A DNA stretch of 64,000 nucleotides from Lachnospiraceae bacterium (lineage in GTDB: Bacteria; Bacillota; Clostridia; Lachnospirales; Lachnospiraceae), in contig JAPFDH010000090.1 in NCBI GenBank assembly GCA_026169045.1, positions 22,436 to 86,435 on the forward strand. Direction: 5' to 3'. Below, piece by piece: positions 53,669 to 62,056 of this stretch. A program made the position numbers and the translations under genes. How positions within the stretch are numbered: position 1 is the stretch's first letter; the number at the start of each line of letters is the position of its first letter. Below the pieces are notes generated by a model, which was given only the letters and a program-made list of their open reading frames with translations, was not told the DNA's origin and made no database searches.

Positions 53669-53986
53669 TCACTCCTTTTTCGGCATTCGGACAAATACCC
53701 GTCCCCTTACCTTTCCGTCATCCAAAATATTATTATCTCCCAATGTTTTCAAAAAACGGTCAATATCGGCTCCTGCCTGTTCTTCTGAAACTCCGGTATA
53801 ACGTTCCATAATCCTTTTTACCAGATCCTCTTTTTCAAACTCATGTTCCTTCATGTAGTCCCACAAATACGCCGCTGAAGAAGAAATATACACAATGGAC
53901 GTCACCTCCTGCACCCGCTTTCCGGTCGGTACAATGACATATTGCCCGGCTACCTCCCGCAAGATTAAACCATCCTTTAGTTTCAT
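53669..53986 (-). CDS. PqqD-like RiPP recognition element
   Basis: A 105-aa winged-helix PqqD-family protein: MKLKDGLILREVAGQYVIVPTG then YISSSAAYLWDYMKEHEFEKEDLVKRIMERY and DIDRFLKTLGDNNILDD. Such RREs bind precursor leader peptides and present them to the modifying enzyme. First gene of the RiPP operon; GAGGAGG lies seven bases before the ATG. The upstream leader contains a MITE copy. Confidence 0.85.
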   Translation of the reverse strand: MKLKDGLILREVAGQYVIVPTGKRVQEVTSIVYISSSAAYLWDYMKEHEFEKEDLVKRIMERYTGVSEEQAGADIDRFLKTLGDNNILDDGKVRGRVFVRMPKKE

Positions 53987-54044
53987 GTCTTTGCCTCCTC
54001 TCATTTCACGGCTCAGACCACCGTTTTTTCTGCACAATTTTATC

Positions 54045-54209
54045 GTAACAGTTCAGCCATAGGGCTGTAACGGGCGAGAAAATTATGCTCGCATAATTTT
54101 TCGACTGATCAGACCTATGAGCTGAGTGCCTGTAAATGAGTAAAACAGTGGCGACAGCCACAATAAGCACGCAGTGCGGTTTTACGAATGGCGCGGGCTG
54201 AACTGTTAC
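54045..54209 (+). mobile_element. MITE-like element, full copy 4, in the RiPP operon leader
   Basis: 165 bp with perfect 14-bp terminal repeats (GTAACAGTTCAGCC and GGCTGAACTGTTAC). Flanks ATTTTATC and ATTCTATC match at 7 of 8 positions, a decayed target duplication. It lies between the operon promoter (54253-54281) and pqqD, so it is transcribed as part of the 5' leader and would fold into strong hairpins. Confidence 0.88.
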
Positions 54210-54252
54210 ATTCTATCCTGTTTTTCTATATTACGATAGTTGTTTCCATATT

Positions 54253-54281
54253 ATCTTAACAAATTCATCCTGCTTTGAAAA
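54253..54281 (-). promoter_or_regulatory. Promoter of the RiPP operon
   Basis: Minus-strand TTTTCA (54276-54281), 17-bp spacer, TAAGAT (54253-54258). Both boxes are weak, as expected for an activator-dependent promoter, and the -35 directly touches the direct repeats at 54282-54313. Confidence 0.55.
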
Positions 54282-54313
54282 TGCATTTCACGTTCCCTTA
54301 AGTGCATTTCACG
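54282..54313 (-). promoter_or_regulatory. LytTR-type direct-repeat operator
   Basis: Two identical 11-bp direct repeats CGTGAAATGCA (minus strand; plus coordinates 54282-54292 and 54303-54313), 21 bp apart start to start. LytTR regulators such as AgrA and ComE bind two short direct repeats with this two-turn spacing next to the -35. They begin immediately after the kinase stop codon, beside the gene of a LytTR regulator. Confidence 0.6.
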
Positions 54314-55687
54314 CTACATCGATTTCTTGCCCTCACCCCAATACCATAAAAACCACAGGGAAAACCTTTTTCTTTCGCTACTATAAGTACAATGAATCGG
54401 TCCGCTCTCATATTTTTTTAATATCCAATCCACACTTTTTAATCCAATGCCGCCATGTTCTTTCGAAGATTTTAACTGTTCCACGGATAGATCTGTCTCT
54501 GCTTCCTCTGCGATCCCAAACATCTCACAGCTATTTTCAATCCGGACACCTATGGCGTGATTCACGATTCCTATTTCCACAGATATCTGCTTTTCTTTCG
54601 TATCACGTGCCGCTTCTATGGCATTTTCCAGGCAATTTCCAAAAACAATGGTCAAATCCAGAGAATCCACAATTCCTTCCGGCATTTCCGCCTGAATCTG
54701 ACAGGTAATTCCCTCTTCCTGTGCCATGCCGACATAATACGTAAACAATGCATTAAGCGTGATGTTTTCACAAAACTGTCTCAGTTCAATGCTTTCATTT
54801 TCTTCATACACCTTAGCAATATGATCCAGCGCTTCCGACACTTTATTTTCTTTCAATAGTGCTGTCAAAAGTCTCATATGATGCCGCTGATCATGGCGCT
54901 GCCTCTTCGCCCGTTCAATTTCTCCGGTTATTTTTTTATATTGAAGATTCCGTAATTCGATTTCCTGTCTCTGCATTCGTTCCTGCTCCATCTGCGCAAT
55001 CTTCCAAAAGCTGAGACGATACAGATGAATAAACTGACCGCCGACAAACAAATACAGAATCAATTCAAAAATCTCCACAAACATGTCCCGTTTTTCTTCA
55101 TTCCAGTGAAGAACCGTAGAGAAAATGCACATCGCAATTACGTATGCCGCCGTTATTCCGCTTACCATAAGCAAACTGTCTTGTATTTTTTTTCCGTGCA
55201 TTTCCAAAAAAATTCTTTTTTGGATATATCCCAAAGTGCGGAAAAAAAGCGGAAAAAGAACAATCATGGTACAGCCATACAAAAGAATTACCAAACAGGA
55301 ATATAATTCGATCTGCTCCTCTTTTGTAATAAGTTTCAATATAAAATTGACCACAACATACTGTGTCAATCCATAGTACAATACAATACTTGTGACAAAT
55401 GCCTTTTTATACCATTCTGTATTGACCATACGAAAGAAAATGGATACACATACGATAATCGCCATAACCATATAAAGATTTCCCACTACTTCCACGGGAA
55501 CTTGATTCCAGATTTTCAAAATCCAAGGGAATATCATGGCACTTACGAAAACAACCCCTGCCATAATACCCATAAATTTTTTCTTTTCTATCTTCCATTT
55601 ATATGCTTCAAACGGACGGCAACACAAAAGCAGACAGGGATACAATTGTAAAAAAATCCCAATGTATTCCGTATAAAATAATCCCAT
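54314..55687 (-). CDS. GHKL-type sensor histidine kinase (AgrC-like)
   Basis: A 457-aa kinase. About six N-terminal membrane helices (residues ~1-225), a coiled coil (MEQERMQRQEIELRN), the H-box RHDQRHHMRLL (phospho-His about residue 265), N-box GNCLENAIEA, and a G-box KEHGGIGLKSV. This layout is typical of peptide-sensing kinases paired with LytTR regulators. No agrB/agrD-like genes are nearby, so the ligand is unknown. Start 55687 overlaps the regulator gene end by none (5-bp gap); an upstream GTG/ATG would overlap. Confidence 0.85.
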   Translation of the reverse strand: MGLFYTEYIGIFLQLYPCLLLCCRPFEAYKWKIEKKKFMGIMAGVVFVSAMIFPWILKIWNQVPVEVVGNLYMVMAIIVCVSIFFRMVNTEWYKKAFVTSIVLYYGLTQYVVVNFILKLITKEEQIELYSCLVILLYGCTMIVLFPLFFRTLGYIQKRIFLEMHGKKIQDSLLMVSGITAAYVIAMCIFSTVLHWNEEKRDMFVEIFELILYLFVGGQFIHLYRLSFWKIAQMEQERMQRQEIELRNLQYKKITGEIERAKRQRHDQRHHMRLLTALLKENKVSEALDHIAKVYEENESIELRQFCENITLNALFTYYVGMAQEEGITCQIQAEMPEGIVDSLDLTIVFGNCLENAIEAARDTKEKQISVEIGIVNHAIGVRIENSCEMFGIAEEAETDLSVEQLKSSKEHGGIGLKSVDWILKKYESGPIHCTYSSERKRFSLWFLWYWGEGKKSM

Positions 55688-55692
55688 TTCAT

Positions 55693-56445
55693 CTATACCT
55701 CTCCCCATTCTGTCTGTCGTTTTTTTAATACACGCATCACATACGCTTCATACTGTTTTTTCACTTCCGACCGATTCATTCGGCTGATTTCCAAATCCAT
55801 GCCATTTTTCAGAATACAAAACGTAGAAGAAATGACATCGATGAAATCCATATTTACAATCAATCCCCTTTTAATTTTCAAAAAGTCTTCCGTCAGATGT
55901 TCCTCCAAATCTTTCAGTGTCATATAGGTTGACACACACTTTCCGCCTTTCAATATGATTTGTATTTTATGGTTATCACTCTTTAAATAGGCGATATCGT
56001 TTAAAGGCAAAGATACATATTCCCGATCAATTTTCAAATAAATTCTTTTCACTTCTTCCCTTACCAACTTCCATCGTCTCAGAGTCTCCAGCATATGTTC
56101 TTTTGTCACCGGTTTGATCAAATAATGCAGCGCACGTATTTCAAATGCTTTTATGGCATAATCCTCAGTTCCTGTCACAAACACCACTTTTGTATACTCA
56201 CTGATTTTCTTTAACTGCCCGGCAATATCCACACCATTCTCATCGTCCAAATAGATATCTAAATAAACAATAGACAAATAGACATTTCCCCTGCATGCAT
56301 CCAACAATTCTCTTCCGGAAGAAAATTCCCATATCACAACTCTTTTCTCATCCACTATCTCCATTAAAATATCTTTTATTTGCTTCCGGCACTGTTTTTC
56401 ATCATCACATATTCCGATATGGATTCTTGTATCATTTTGCGTCAT
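55693..56445 (-). CDS. LytTR-family response regulator
   Basis: A 250-aa regulator: receiver domain with GICDDE, phospho-acceptor Asp63 (YLDIYLDD) and LIKPV Lys near residue 113, then a LytTR DNA-binding domain (about 145-245; YLKSDNHKIQIIL, KIKRGLIVNMDFID). It would bind paired direct repeats; such a pair lies after the kinase gene and before the RiPP operon. First gene of the RR-HK operon. Confidence 0.92.
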   Translation of the reverse strand: MTQNDTRIHIGICDDEKQCRKQIKDILMEIVDEKRVVIWEFSSGRELLDACRGNVYLSIVYLDIYLDDENGVDIAGQLKKISEYTKVVFVTGTEDYAIKAFEIRALHYLIKPVTKEHMLETLRRWKLVREEVKRIYLKIDREYVSLPLNDIAYLKSDNHKIQIILKGGKCVSTYMTLKDLEEHLTEDFLKIKRGLIVNMDFIDVISSTFCILKNGMDLEISRMNRSEVKKQYEAYVMRVLKKRQTEWGEV

Positions 56446-56617
56446 ACTACATCACATCCGTTTCTATAACTGTATTTTCCGTCTTCACCTTTCCTCTCTT
56501 CTGCATCCCAATCTTACATTTTTTGGCCAACGGATCTATTCATATGTTCCTATTGATTATTTGACGAACCTATCCTACAGTAAACTACAAATAAACCATT
56601 CACATATTATTAAAATA

Positions 56618-56645
56618 ATTATATCACAATTTTCGATTTTCTCAA
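56618..56645 (-). promoter_or_regulatory. Sigma-A promoter of the RR-HK operon
   Basis: Minus-strand TTGAGA (56640-56645), 16-bp spacer, perfect TATAAT (56618-56623), about 165 bases upstream of the regulator start. The remainder of the 408-bp gap (56446-56853) is AT-rich, with one terminator and no gene. Confidence 0.65.
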
Positions 56646-56785
56646 TAATTAGTGCTTTAAGTTTTCCAATAATTTGAAATAATGCCTTTGTTCCCTTCTA
56701 TTTTCTGTATAATGAATTTATGAATAAAATATGGCTAAATTATTTATATAATAATTATCAAACATATTTTTCCCATTTTTTCATA

Positions 56786-56817
56786 AAAAAATGAGGAGAT
56801 TTTTCTCCCCATTTTTC
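56786..56817 (-). terminator. Terminator after the PHP gene
   Basis: Stem AAAAATGGGGAGA/TCTCCTCATTTTT (one mismatch) with T-run on the minus strand, about 37 bases after the stop codon of the gene at 56854. It marks the likely end of the dlt-like/PHP unit. Confidence 0.85.
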
Positions 56818-56853
56818 TTTCTTATCACGATCCGGTTATATAATATACCGATT

Positions 56854-57831
56854 TTAAATAGACATAATATTTTCTAAAAAGTAAGCATTGGTACCTGCAA
56901 AACAACCTCTTGCGTCCCGGCATTGAATCCTGATATACCCTTCCTGTCCGGTCAGCCGAAACTTCGCTTCTGTAATAACTTCTCCGGGTTTCGCCACTTC
57001 TTTATAGCAATTTCTGCCCTCTTGTACGACAAATATTTTTTCCACATCTGATGTTTTTATGTATAAATATCCGTCTTCCACATACAGATCATAGATCTGA
57101 GGTCCCATGGAATAATAAAATTCTCCCTTTTGCAGTGCTTCCATCACATTCTCATAATCCAGTTTTTTCGCTTTGATCATCGTGAATCCGCCAAAAGAGT
57201 CACTTAACGGATGCTCCAGAGGATAACAATTGTGATTATCATCCGTAGCTACACAGAACAGGCGCTGTCCCGTCCGCAGCATTTCATCATAGGACTGGGG
57301 ATTGAATCCGTACAATCCATCATGCTCACATCCATGATTATAAATCTCCATGGCAAACAGGCCTCTCAGATCTTTATAATCATCGTATGTCTGCAATGAC
57401 CAATAGGGATGATTATAACAAGTAAGAAATCCCTTTTCCTTCATCTCCTCAATATATCCATTGATATAAGTAATATCCCGGTACCGTCTTTCAGGAAGAA
57501 CGGATTTTTCTTTTTCCTCTGAATTTTCCCATGGTTTTGTATCATACAAATTCAAATGATACGTCTGAAGCCTGGAAAAATCCCCTTTCCGCTTCTCAAA
57601 ATCATTAATATCCACTTCGTACGCTGCAATAGCCAGAAAATCCTCCTGATCCAATTCCTTGTGCCAGGCATATTTTCTGTGATCCGTAAAAGCGATTATG
57701 GAATATCCCTGCTCCATATACACTTTTTTTACCTCATCTGCCGTGAGATGGCCATCCGATAATACCGTATGACAATGCAGATTTGCTTTATAATACGTTC
57801 CTTCGTTTGGTAACAGATACTTCCTTCCCAC
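56854..57831 (-). CDS. PHP-domain metal-dependent hydrolase
   Basis: A 325-aa protein. The PHP metal ligands are visible in ANLHCHTVLSDGHL, FTDHRKY, and CYNHPYWSLQ and VATDDNHN further on. A beta-rich C-terminal ~80 residues follow. Substrate unknown (phosphoester or similar). It starts with GTG 57831, eight bases after GGGAGG. It follows the dlt-like operon by 134 bp with a short repeat between, so joint transcription is possible but unproven. Confidence 0.8.
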   Translation of the reverse strand: MGRKYLLPNEGTYYKANLHCHTVLSDGHLTADEVKKVYMEQGYSIIAFTDHRKYAWHKELDQEDFLAIAAYEVDINDFEKRKGDFSRLQTYHLNLYDTKPWENSEEKEKSVLPERRYRDITYINGYIEEMKEKGFLTCYNHPYWSLQTYDDYKDLRGLFAMEIYNHGCEHDGLYGFNPQSYDEMLRTGQRLFCVATDDNHNCYPLEHPLSDSFGGFTMIKAKKLDYENVMEALQKGEFYYSMGPQIYDLYVEDGYLYIKTSDVEKIFVVQEGRNCYKEVAKPGEVITEAKFRLTGQEGYIRIQCRDARGCFAGTNAYFLENIMSI

Positions 57832-57872
57832 AATACATACCTCCCAAAATTATTTTCAGAAACGCTCCGTAT

Positions 57873-57910
57873 GCGAATGCAAGCATCCGCACATGGCTTG
57901 TTGTCTGCGC
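57873..57910 (-). repeat. Short dispersed repeat, copy C, with hairpin
   Basis: CATCCGCACATGG then CTTGTTGTCTGCGC (57884-57910), related to copies at 22963 and 37905. This copy also keeps a second arm, so GCGGATGC-tt-GCATTCGC forms a hairpin, suggesting the other copies are shortened forms. Confidence 0.6.
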
Positions 57911-57965
57911 GTAAATAACCTTCTACTACAGAATACCACATATTTTAAAAAAGCCAATAGAGAAT

Positions 57966-58988
57966 TCACTCCTCTGAAAAATATTCTTCATATTCAAAAT
58001 TTCCATCATTCATTTTCTCTATAATGGTTCCCAATACCTTAGAAAACTCTTCTGCCCGAATCCCATCCATATGGCCGTCATAATCCCAATATCCCTCCAT
58101 GGAACGGGATAACACCTCCGAACGGACATGGTTAAAATCCAAGTACGTCAGTCCATACGCATCCATCCATTCCTGAAAATATTGATGGGCATTTTCATAA
58201 CTGTCAGCAAAAGCACTCGTCGTTTCTTCCGGCACCGGAGTTGTAATGACAATCAGTTCAATTCCCTTATTTTCACAATACGTTACTATCTTTTCAAAAT
58301 AGGATACTGCTTTCTCCTGTATCGCTGCCCTATCAAAGGGTACATTATTAAATTCTCCTTTGTCTTCCCCTTCGATTCTGTCCCGATAAATAAATCCCTT
58401 TCCGCCATAATGCCCCGCATCAATTTCCAGCACAGACGGATCATAAGTTTTATATGCTTCACTCATCTTTACTGTTACGTTTTTTCCAATGTTTTTGTAT
58501 TCATTGCGGTAATATCCCCATGGAGCCAATGTGGAGCGAAAATCCAATTCCATGATCTTTCCAAAAAAATATTCCAATTTCGCCATGGAAAAGGGAAATT
58601 CCTTATAGAAAAAAATCTGTGTCGCCCCCTCATGCTGACTTAACATCCAATAGGACGGATCCAGTTCATATATGATTTTATCCGGCTGATTTGTCTCACA
58701 AACCAGTTTCAACAAATAATAGGTATCATCCAAATACTCATCCGCCATACAAAGATTCAGTGAATTTTCTCCTGTAACGGAATCCACTGTCTGTGGATCG
58801 ATTCCATATTGGCCATGGGAAGTTCCCAAAAACACTGTATCATACTTCTCACCGTTCGTTAAGTAATGCAGATTAATACGCACCACATTGGATGGAATCA
58901 AAATATAATTTAAAATAGCTGTCACAGCTATGCAAAGTATGACAAAAACAATTGCAAGAATGACTGGTTTCCTTTTAAAATTGCGCAT
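57966..58988 (-). CDS. DltD/SGNH-like membrane-anchored protein
   Basis: A 340-aa protein: N-terminal membrane helix PVILAIVFVILCIAVTAILNY, then an extracytoplasmic domain starting DTVFLGTSHGQYGIDP (Ser in a GTS motif typical of DltD/AlgJ-like SGNH proteins) and ending with YWDYDGHMDGIRAEEFS, which supplies the Asp/His pair. It overlaps the MBOAT gene by 14 bases, the usual DltB-DltD pairing. Probably completes acyl or aminoacyl transfer to a surface polymer. Confidence 0.75.
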   Translation of the reverse strand: MRNFKRKPVILAIVFVILCIAVTAILNYILIPSNVVRINLHYLTNGEKYDTVFLGTSHGQYGIDPQTVDSVTGENSLNLCMADEYLDDTYYLLKLVCETNQPDKIIYELDPSYWMLSQHEGATQIFFYKEFPFSMAKLEYFFGKIMELDFRSTLAPWGYYRNEYKNIGKNVTVKMSEAYKTYDPSVLEIDAGHYGGKGFIYRDRIEGEDKGEFNNVPFDRAAIQEKAVSYFEKIVTYCENKGIELIVITTPVPEETTSAFADSYENAHQYFQEWMDAYGLTYLDFNHVRSEVLSRSMEGYWDYDGHMDGIRAEEFSKVLGTIIEKMNDGNFEYEEYFSEE

Positions 58989-60552
58989 AAATAAATCCTC
59001 CCTGTACTACAGCCACTTGTCCCAAAAGAGGAATGGAAAACATCAATATACCGTACAATGCCCATCGGATCACCAATGGCTTTTTCGAAATCGATTCTCG
59101 TACAGAAATTTTATGTTCTTTTAAAAGACTTACGAAGAAAATCACTGCACTTCCCAAAAGCAACACTGCGTAATCCGAAACAGATAAGCCCAACACAAAC
59201 AGACTTCCATCTGTCAACGCCGAAAGGGAAAATCCCGTCAATGTCTGCCTCATCATCACAAGTGCCGCCGAAAAACTGATTCCCATATCAAAATACCATC
59301 CGATATTTACCAACAGAAATGTTCTCACAATCTGGAAAACAACCCATGGTTTCGACTTAACAGGAATATGAAAAAAAGCAATGGCTTTCTGATACAGCGG
59401 TGCCGCCAGATTACTGAATGCAATAATAATTCCATTATACAAACCATAGGCAATAAATTTCCATGCTGCTCCGTGCCATACCCCTACGAGGAAAAATATC
59501 ACCAGATTGGAGATACACACCGGCAAAACCCGTCCCACATGTTTTCCAAAATACTTTTTTGTAAATTTTCCAAATCGATTCATCCCTTTTGACAGTGACA
59601 ACGGATAAAAAACATAATCCTTCATCCAGGTTCCCAAAGTAATGTGCCATCTATGCCAAAAGTCCGAAATAGAAACGGCAAAGTATGGCTGTTTAAAATT
59701 CTGGTCTAATTTGATATGGAAGCATTCCGACGCTCCCATAACCACATCCATGCCTCCTGAAAAATCTGCATACAACTGAAGAGAATAACCCAGAACGGCT
59801 GCGATTATCGCAATCCCCGAATATTCTTCATAATTTTGAAACACCTGATTCACAAGAACAGCAGCCCGGTCAGCCAAAACCATTTTCTTAAAAAATCCCC
59901 AAAGCATAAGCTGCAATCCCCGTTCGATCCTCATAAGTTCAAACGTGTGCTTTTCAAAAAATTGATGGGATAGTCGGTCAAAACGTCCGATCGGTCCCTG
60001 CAGCAACTGAGGAAAATAGGATACAAACAAAGCAAACCGAAACAAATTATGTTCCGGCACATATTTTTTCCGATACACATCAATCAAATATCCCATAGAC
60101 TGAAATGTATAAAACGAAATTCCCAGCGGCAAGAGAAAATTCACATGGTTATACTCTGTATGAAACAGGATATTCCAATTGTCAATTGCAAAATTCCAGT
60201 ACTTCAAAACAGCAAGAATGCCAAAATTAAAGACAAGGGCTCCTGCAAGAAGCCACTTTTTCCTGCACTTACTCTTGTCTTTATACATCTTTTTTTCTTC
60301 TGCTGTCAAATTTCCATTTTTCTGCTTCAGGATCTGTTTCAGACGGAAATCTTCCTGTTCCAATAAAAGTCCCACTCCAAAGGTACTGATTGTCGTGACC
60401 ACCAAAAACAGTGTGACTTTTATACCGGAAGACAAATAAAACAGATAACTGCATATCAGAAGCCATATCCACTGTCCTTTTTGCGGCAGTAAATAATAGA
60501 CGACTACCGCAATAAAAAGGAACAGCAAAAATTCCATGGAGATAAATGACAT
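58975..60552 (-). CDS. MBOAT-family O-acyltransferase (DltB-like)
   Basis: A 525-aa polytopic membrane protein with about ten hydrophobic segments. WHRWHITLGTWMKDYVFYPL (from residue 299) and GVWHGAAWKF (catalytic His360) are MBOAT hallmarks, with LQLYADFSGGMDV in between. DltB and alginate AlgI share this layout. It receives the acyl group from the carrier protein on the cytoplasmic side and moves it across the membrane. SD AAGGAG. Confidence 0.92.
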   Translation of the reverse strand: MSFISMEFLLFLFIAVVVYYLLPQKGQWIWLLICSYLFYLSSGIKVTLFLVVTTISTFGVGLLLEQEDFRLKQILKQKNGNLTAEEKKMYKDKSKCRKKWLLAGALVFNFGILAVLKYWNFAIDNWNILFHTEYNHVNFLLPLGISFYTFQSMGYLIDVYRKKYVPEHNLFRFALFVSYFPQLLQGPIGRFDRLSHQFFEKHTFELMRIERGLQLMLWGFFKKMVLADRAAVLVNQVFQNYEEYSGIAIIAAVLGYSLQLYADFSGGMDVVMGASECFHIKLDQNFKQPYFAVSISDFWHRWHITLGTWMKDYVFYPLSLSKGMNRFGKFTKKYFGKHVGRVLPVCISNLVIFFLVGVWHGAAWKFIAYGLYNGIIIAFSNLAAPLYQKAIAFFHIPVKSKPWVVFQIVRTFLLVNIGWYFDMGISFSAALVMMRQTLTGFSLSALTDGSLFVLGLSVSDYAVLLLGSAVIFFVSLLKEHKISVRESISKKPLVIRWALYGILMFSIPLLGQVAVVQGGFIYAQF

Positions 60553-60571
60553 AATTCTTTCTCCTTATCCT

Positions 60572-60799
60572 TTAATCTTCCTGAAGGCGTTTTACCATTT
60601 CCCATAAAGCCTTGGCTGAATTAAAATTTTCCGGCACAATATCCACCGGCGTAATTTCAATATCAAATGCATCGTTTAATTCACTGACAATATTTAAAAT
60701 ATCAAAGGAATCCAGAATCCCATCATCAATCAGTGTATCACATACAGCAAAATCCACATCCGGTTTTATTTCCTCTAAAATTTCCATTAATTCTTCCAT
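60572..60799 (-). CDS. Acyl/aminoacyl carrier protein (DltC-like)
   Basis: A 75-aa carrier: MEELMEILEEIKPDVDFAVCDTLIDDGILDSFDIL, with the phosphopantetheine Ser31 in DSFD, and ELNDAFDIEITPVDI. Start ATG 60799 is chosen because AAAGGTGG lies just before it; a frame opening nine codons upstream lacks an SD. It is encoded between the PLP enzyme and the MBOAT and is presumably loaded by the adenylation enzyme at 62016. Confidence 0.88.
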   Translation of the reverse strand: MEELMEILEEIKPDVDFAVCDTLIDDGILDSFDILNIVSELNDAFDIEITPVDIVPENFNSAKALWEMVKRLQED

Positions 60800-60856
60800 T
60801 TCTTTGTCCACCTTTCTATTTTTCATCTATTCATACAATTGCATCAAACGAATCCA

Positions 60857-62056
60857 TCATCTGTCTGGTAAATCCGTTTCCTGCTGATTGGCTGCTTCAT
60901 TCAGATAATCGGTCGGATACCCCTGTCTGACCATCCGGATTCCTTCCGACTGACTGTATAATAAAATAACCGGTAATCTTCGACTCAGAAACAAATAGAT
61001 TCCCTCTGTCACGGAATACGCTCCGACACGTTCAAATACAAGCAAATCCCCGATTTTTGCTCCCCGGATCGGTAAATTTTTTACCAATACGTCTCCTGCC
61101 GTACACAACGAGCCACATACGGTCCACAACTCTTCCTCCCCATCCCCCTCTGTAATCACCTGATGAAACGGGATTTTCATTGCCATCGTTTGTCCATAAT
61201 AATTTAAATGATGGATCCCTCCATCCACAATACAAAAATTTTGTCCATTGTTTCGTTTACAGTCTGCAATTTTGGTCAGATAGTATCCGCAGGTAGCCGC
61301 CAGAAATCGCCCAATCTCCAAAATCCAGGTTCCGTCAAATGACAATGCATAAAGAGTATCCGCCAAAGAACGTACCTGCTCTTCTAAGTCCCAATCCTCT
61401 CCTTGAAAATAGGGAACATAAAAACCAGGACCATACTCCAATTCATTTCCCTCAAATGCATATTGTTCTTTGAGTTCCGTCATAAACTGTGCCAATTGTG
61501 TGACCTCTTGTTGGATTTTATGAAATTTCTTTTTCTGCGTCCCTGTATACATCTGTAACCCTTTGATGAAAAGATGGGGATATTGATCTCTATTCTCAAT
61601 AATCCCGCGAATCTGTTCTTTTTCCATGCCAAACTGATTGTTTCCCGTCAGACGCAGAATCACCGAAACCTGTATCGAACATTCTTTTGCGCACATTTCC
61701 AAAAGTTCCAGCTGATGGAGGGATTCCACTGTATAAACACCGGCGCCTCCTTCTCTCATAACACGTTTGACCTCTGCTTCTTCCTTGTTGACACCGGATA
61801 GCACAATTCGCTTCCCGTGGAGATCTGCCCTCTGACAAATAGCATACTCTCCGGGGGAACACACTTCAAAACGGTCCACATAAGATGCCGCAGATGAAAT
61901 CAAAAACGGGTTGGCTTTCATCGCATAACACAGCTGAATATTCTCACCCAATAATTCCTTTATCCTTTTTATTCTTTTTATGAAAATATCCAGATCAAAT
62001 ACATATGCCGGTGTCTCATACTTTTGCGCTACTTCCATGAACAGTTGCCGATTCAT
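60857..62056 (-). CDS. Fold-III PLP decarboxylase (LysA/ornithine decarboxylase family)
   Basis: A 399-aa protein. PLP Lys48 in LCYAMKANP, RFEVCSPGEYAI, GPGFYVPYFQGE, and CGSLCTAGDVL near the C-terminus match the alanine-racemase-like decarboxylase fold. The family acts on meso-DAP, ornithine or, as BtrK in butirosin synthesis, on glutamyl groups bound to a carrier protein. Its place between an adenylation enzyme and a carrier protein favours a carrier-bound substrate. It overlaps the adenylation gene by 41 bases; the start could also be ATG 62038. Confidence 0.8.
   Translation of the reverse strand: MNRQLFMEVAQKYETPAYVFDLDIFIKRIKRIKELLGENIQLCYAMKANPFLISSAASYVDRFEVCSPGEYAICQRADLHGKRIVLSGVNKEEAEVKRVMREGGAGVYTVESLHQLELLEMCAKECSIQVSVILRLTGNNQFGMEKEQIRGIIENRDQYPHLFIKGLQMYTGTQKKKFHKIQQEVTQLAQFMTELKEQYAFEGNELEYGPGFYVPYFQGEDWDLEEQVRSLADTLYALSFDGTWILEIGRFLAATCGYYLTKIADCKRNNGQNFCIVDGGIHHLNYYGQTMAMKIPFHQVITEGDGEEELWTVCGSLCTAGDVLVKNLPIRGAKIGDLLVFERVGAYSVTEGIYLFLSRRLPVILLYSQSEGIRMVRQGYPTDYLNEAANQQETDLPDR

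Noticed and set aside
48462..53986. Lasso-peptide cluster
   Set aside because: No asparagine-synthetase-like cyclase and no B2 transglutaminase-like protease are present in the window.
38157..54209. CRISPR array from the recurring repeats
   Set aside because: The copies are many kilobases apart, with inverted ends and target duplications, not regularly spaced direct repeats.
54314..56445. agr-type quorum-sensing locus
   Set aside because: Kinase and regulator fit, but no AgrB-like peptidase or AgrD-like peptide is visible near them; only the two-component part is claimed.
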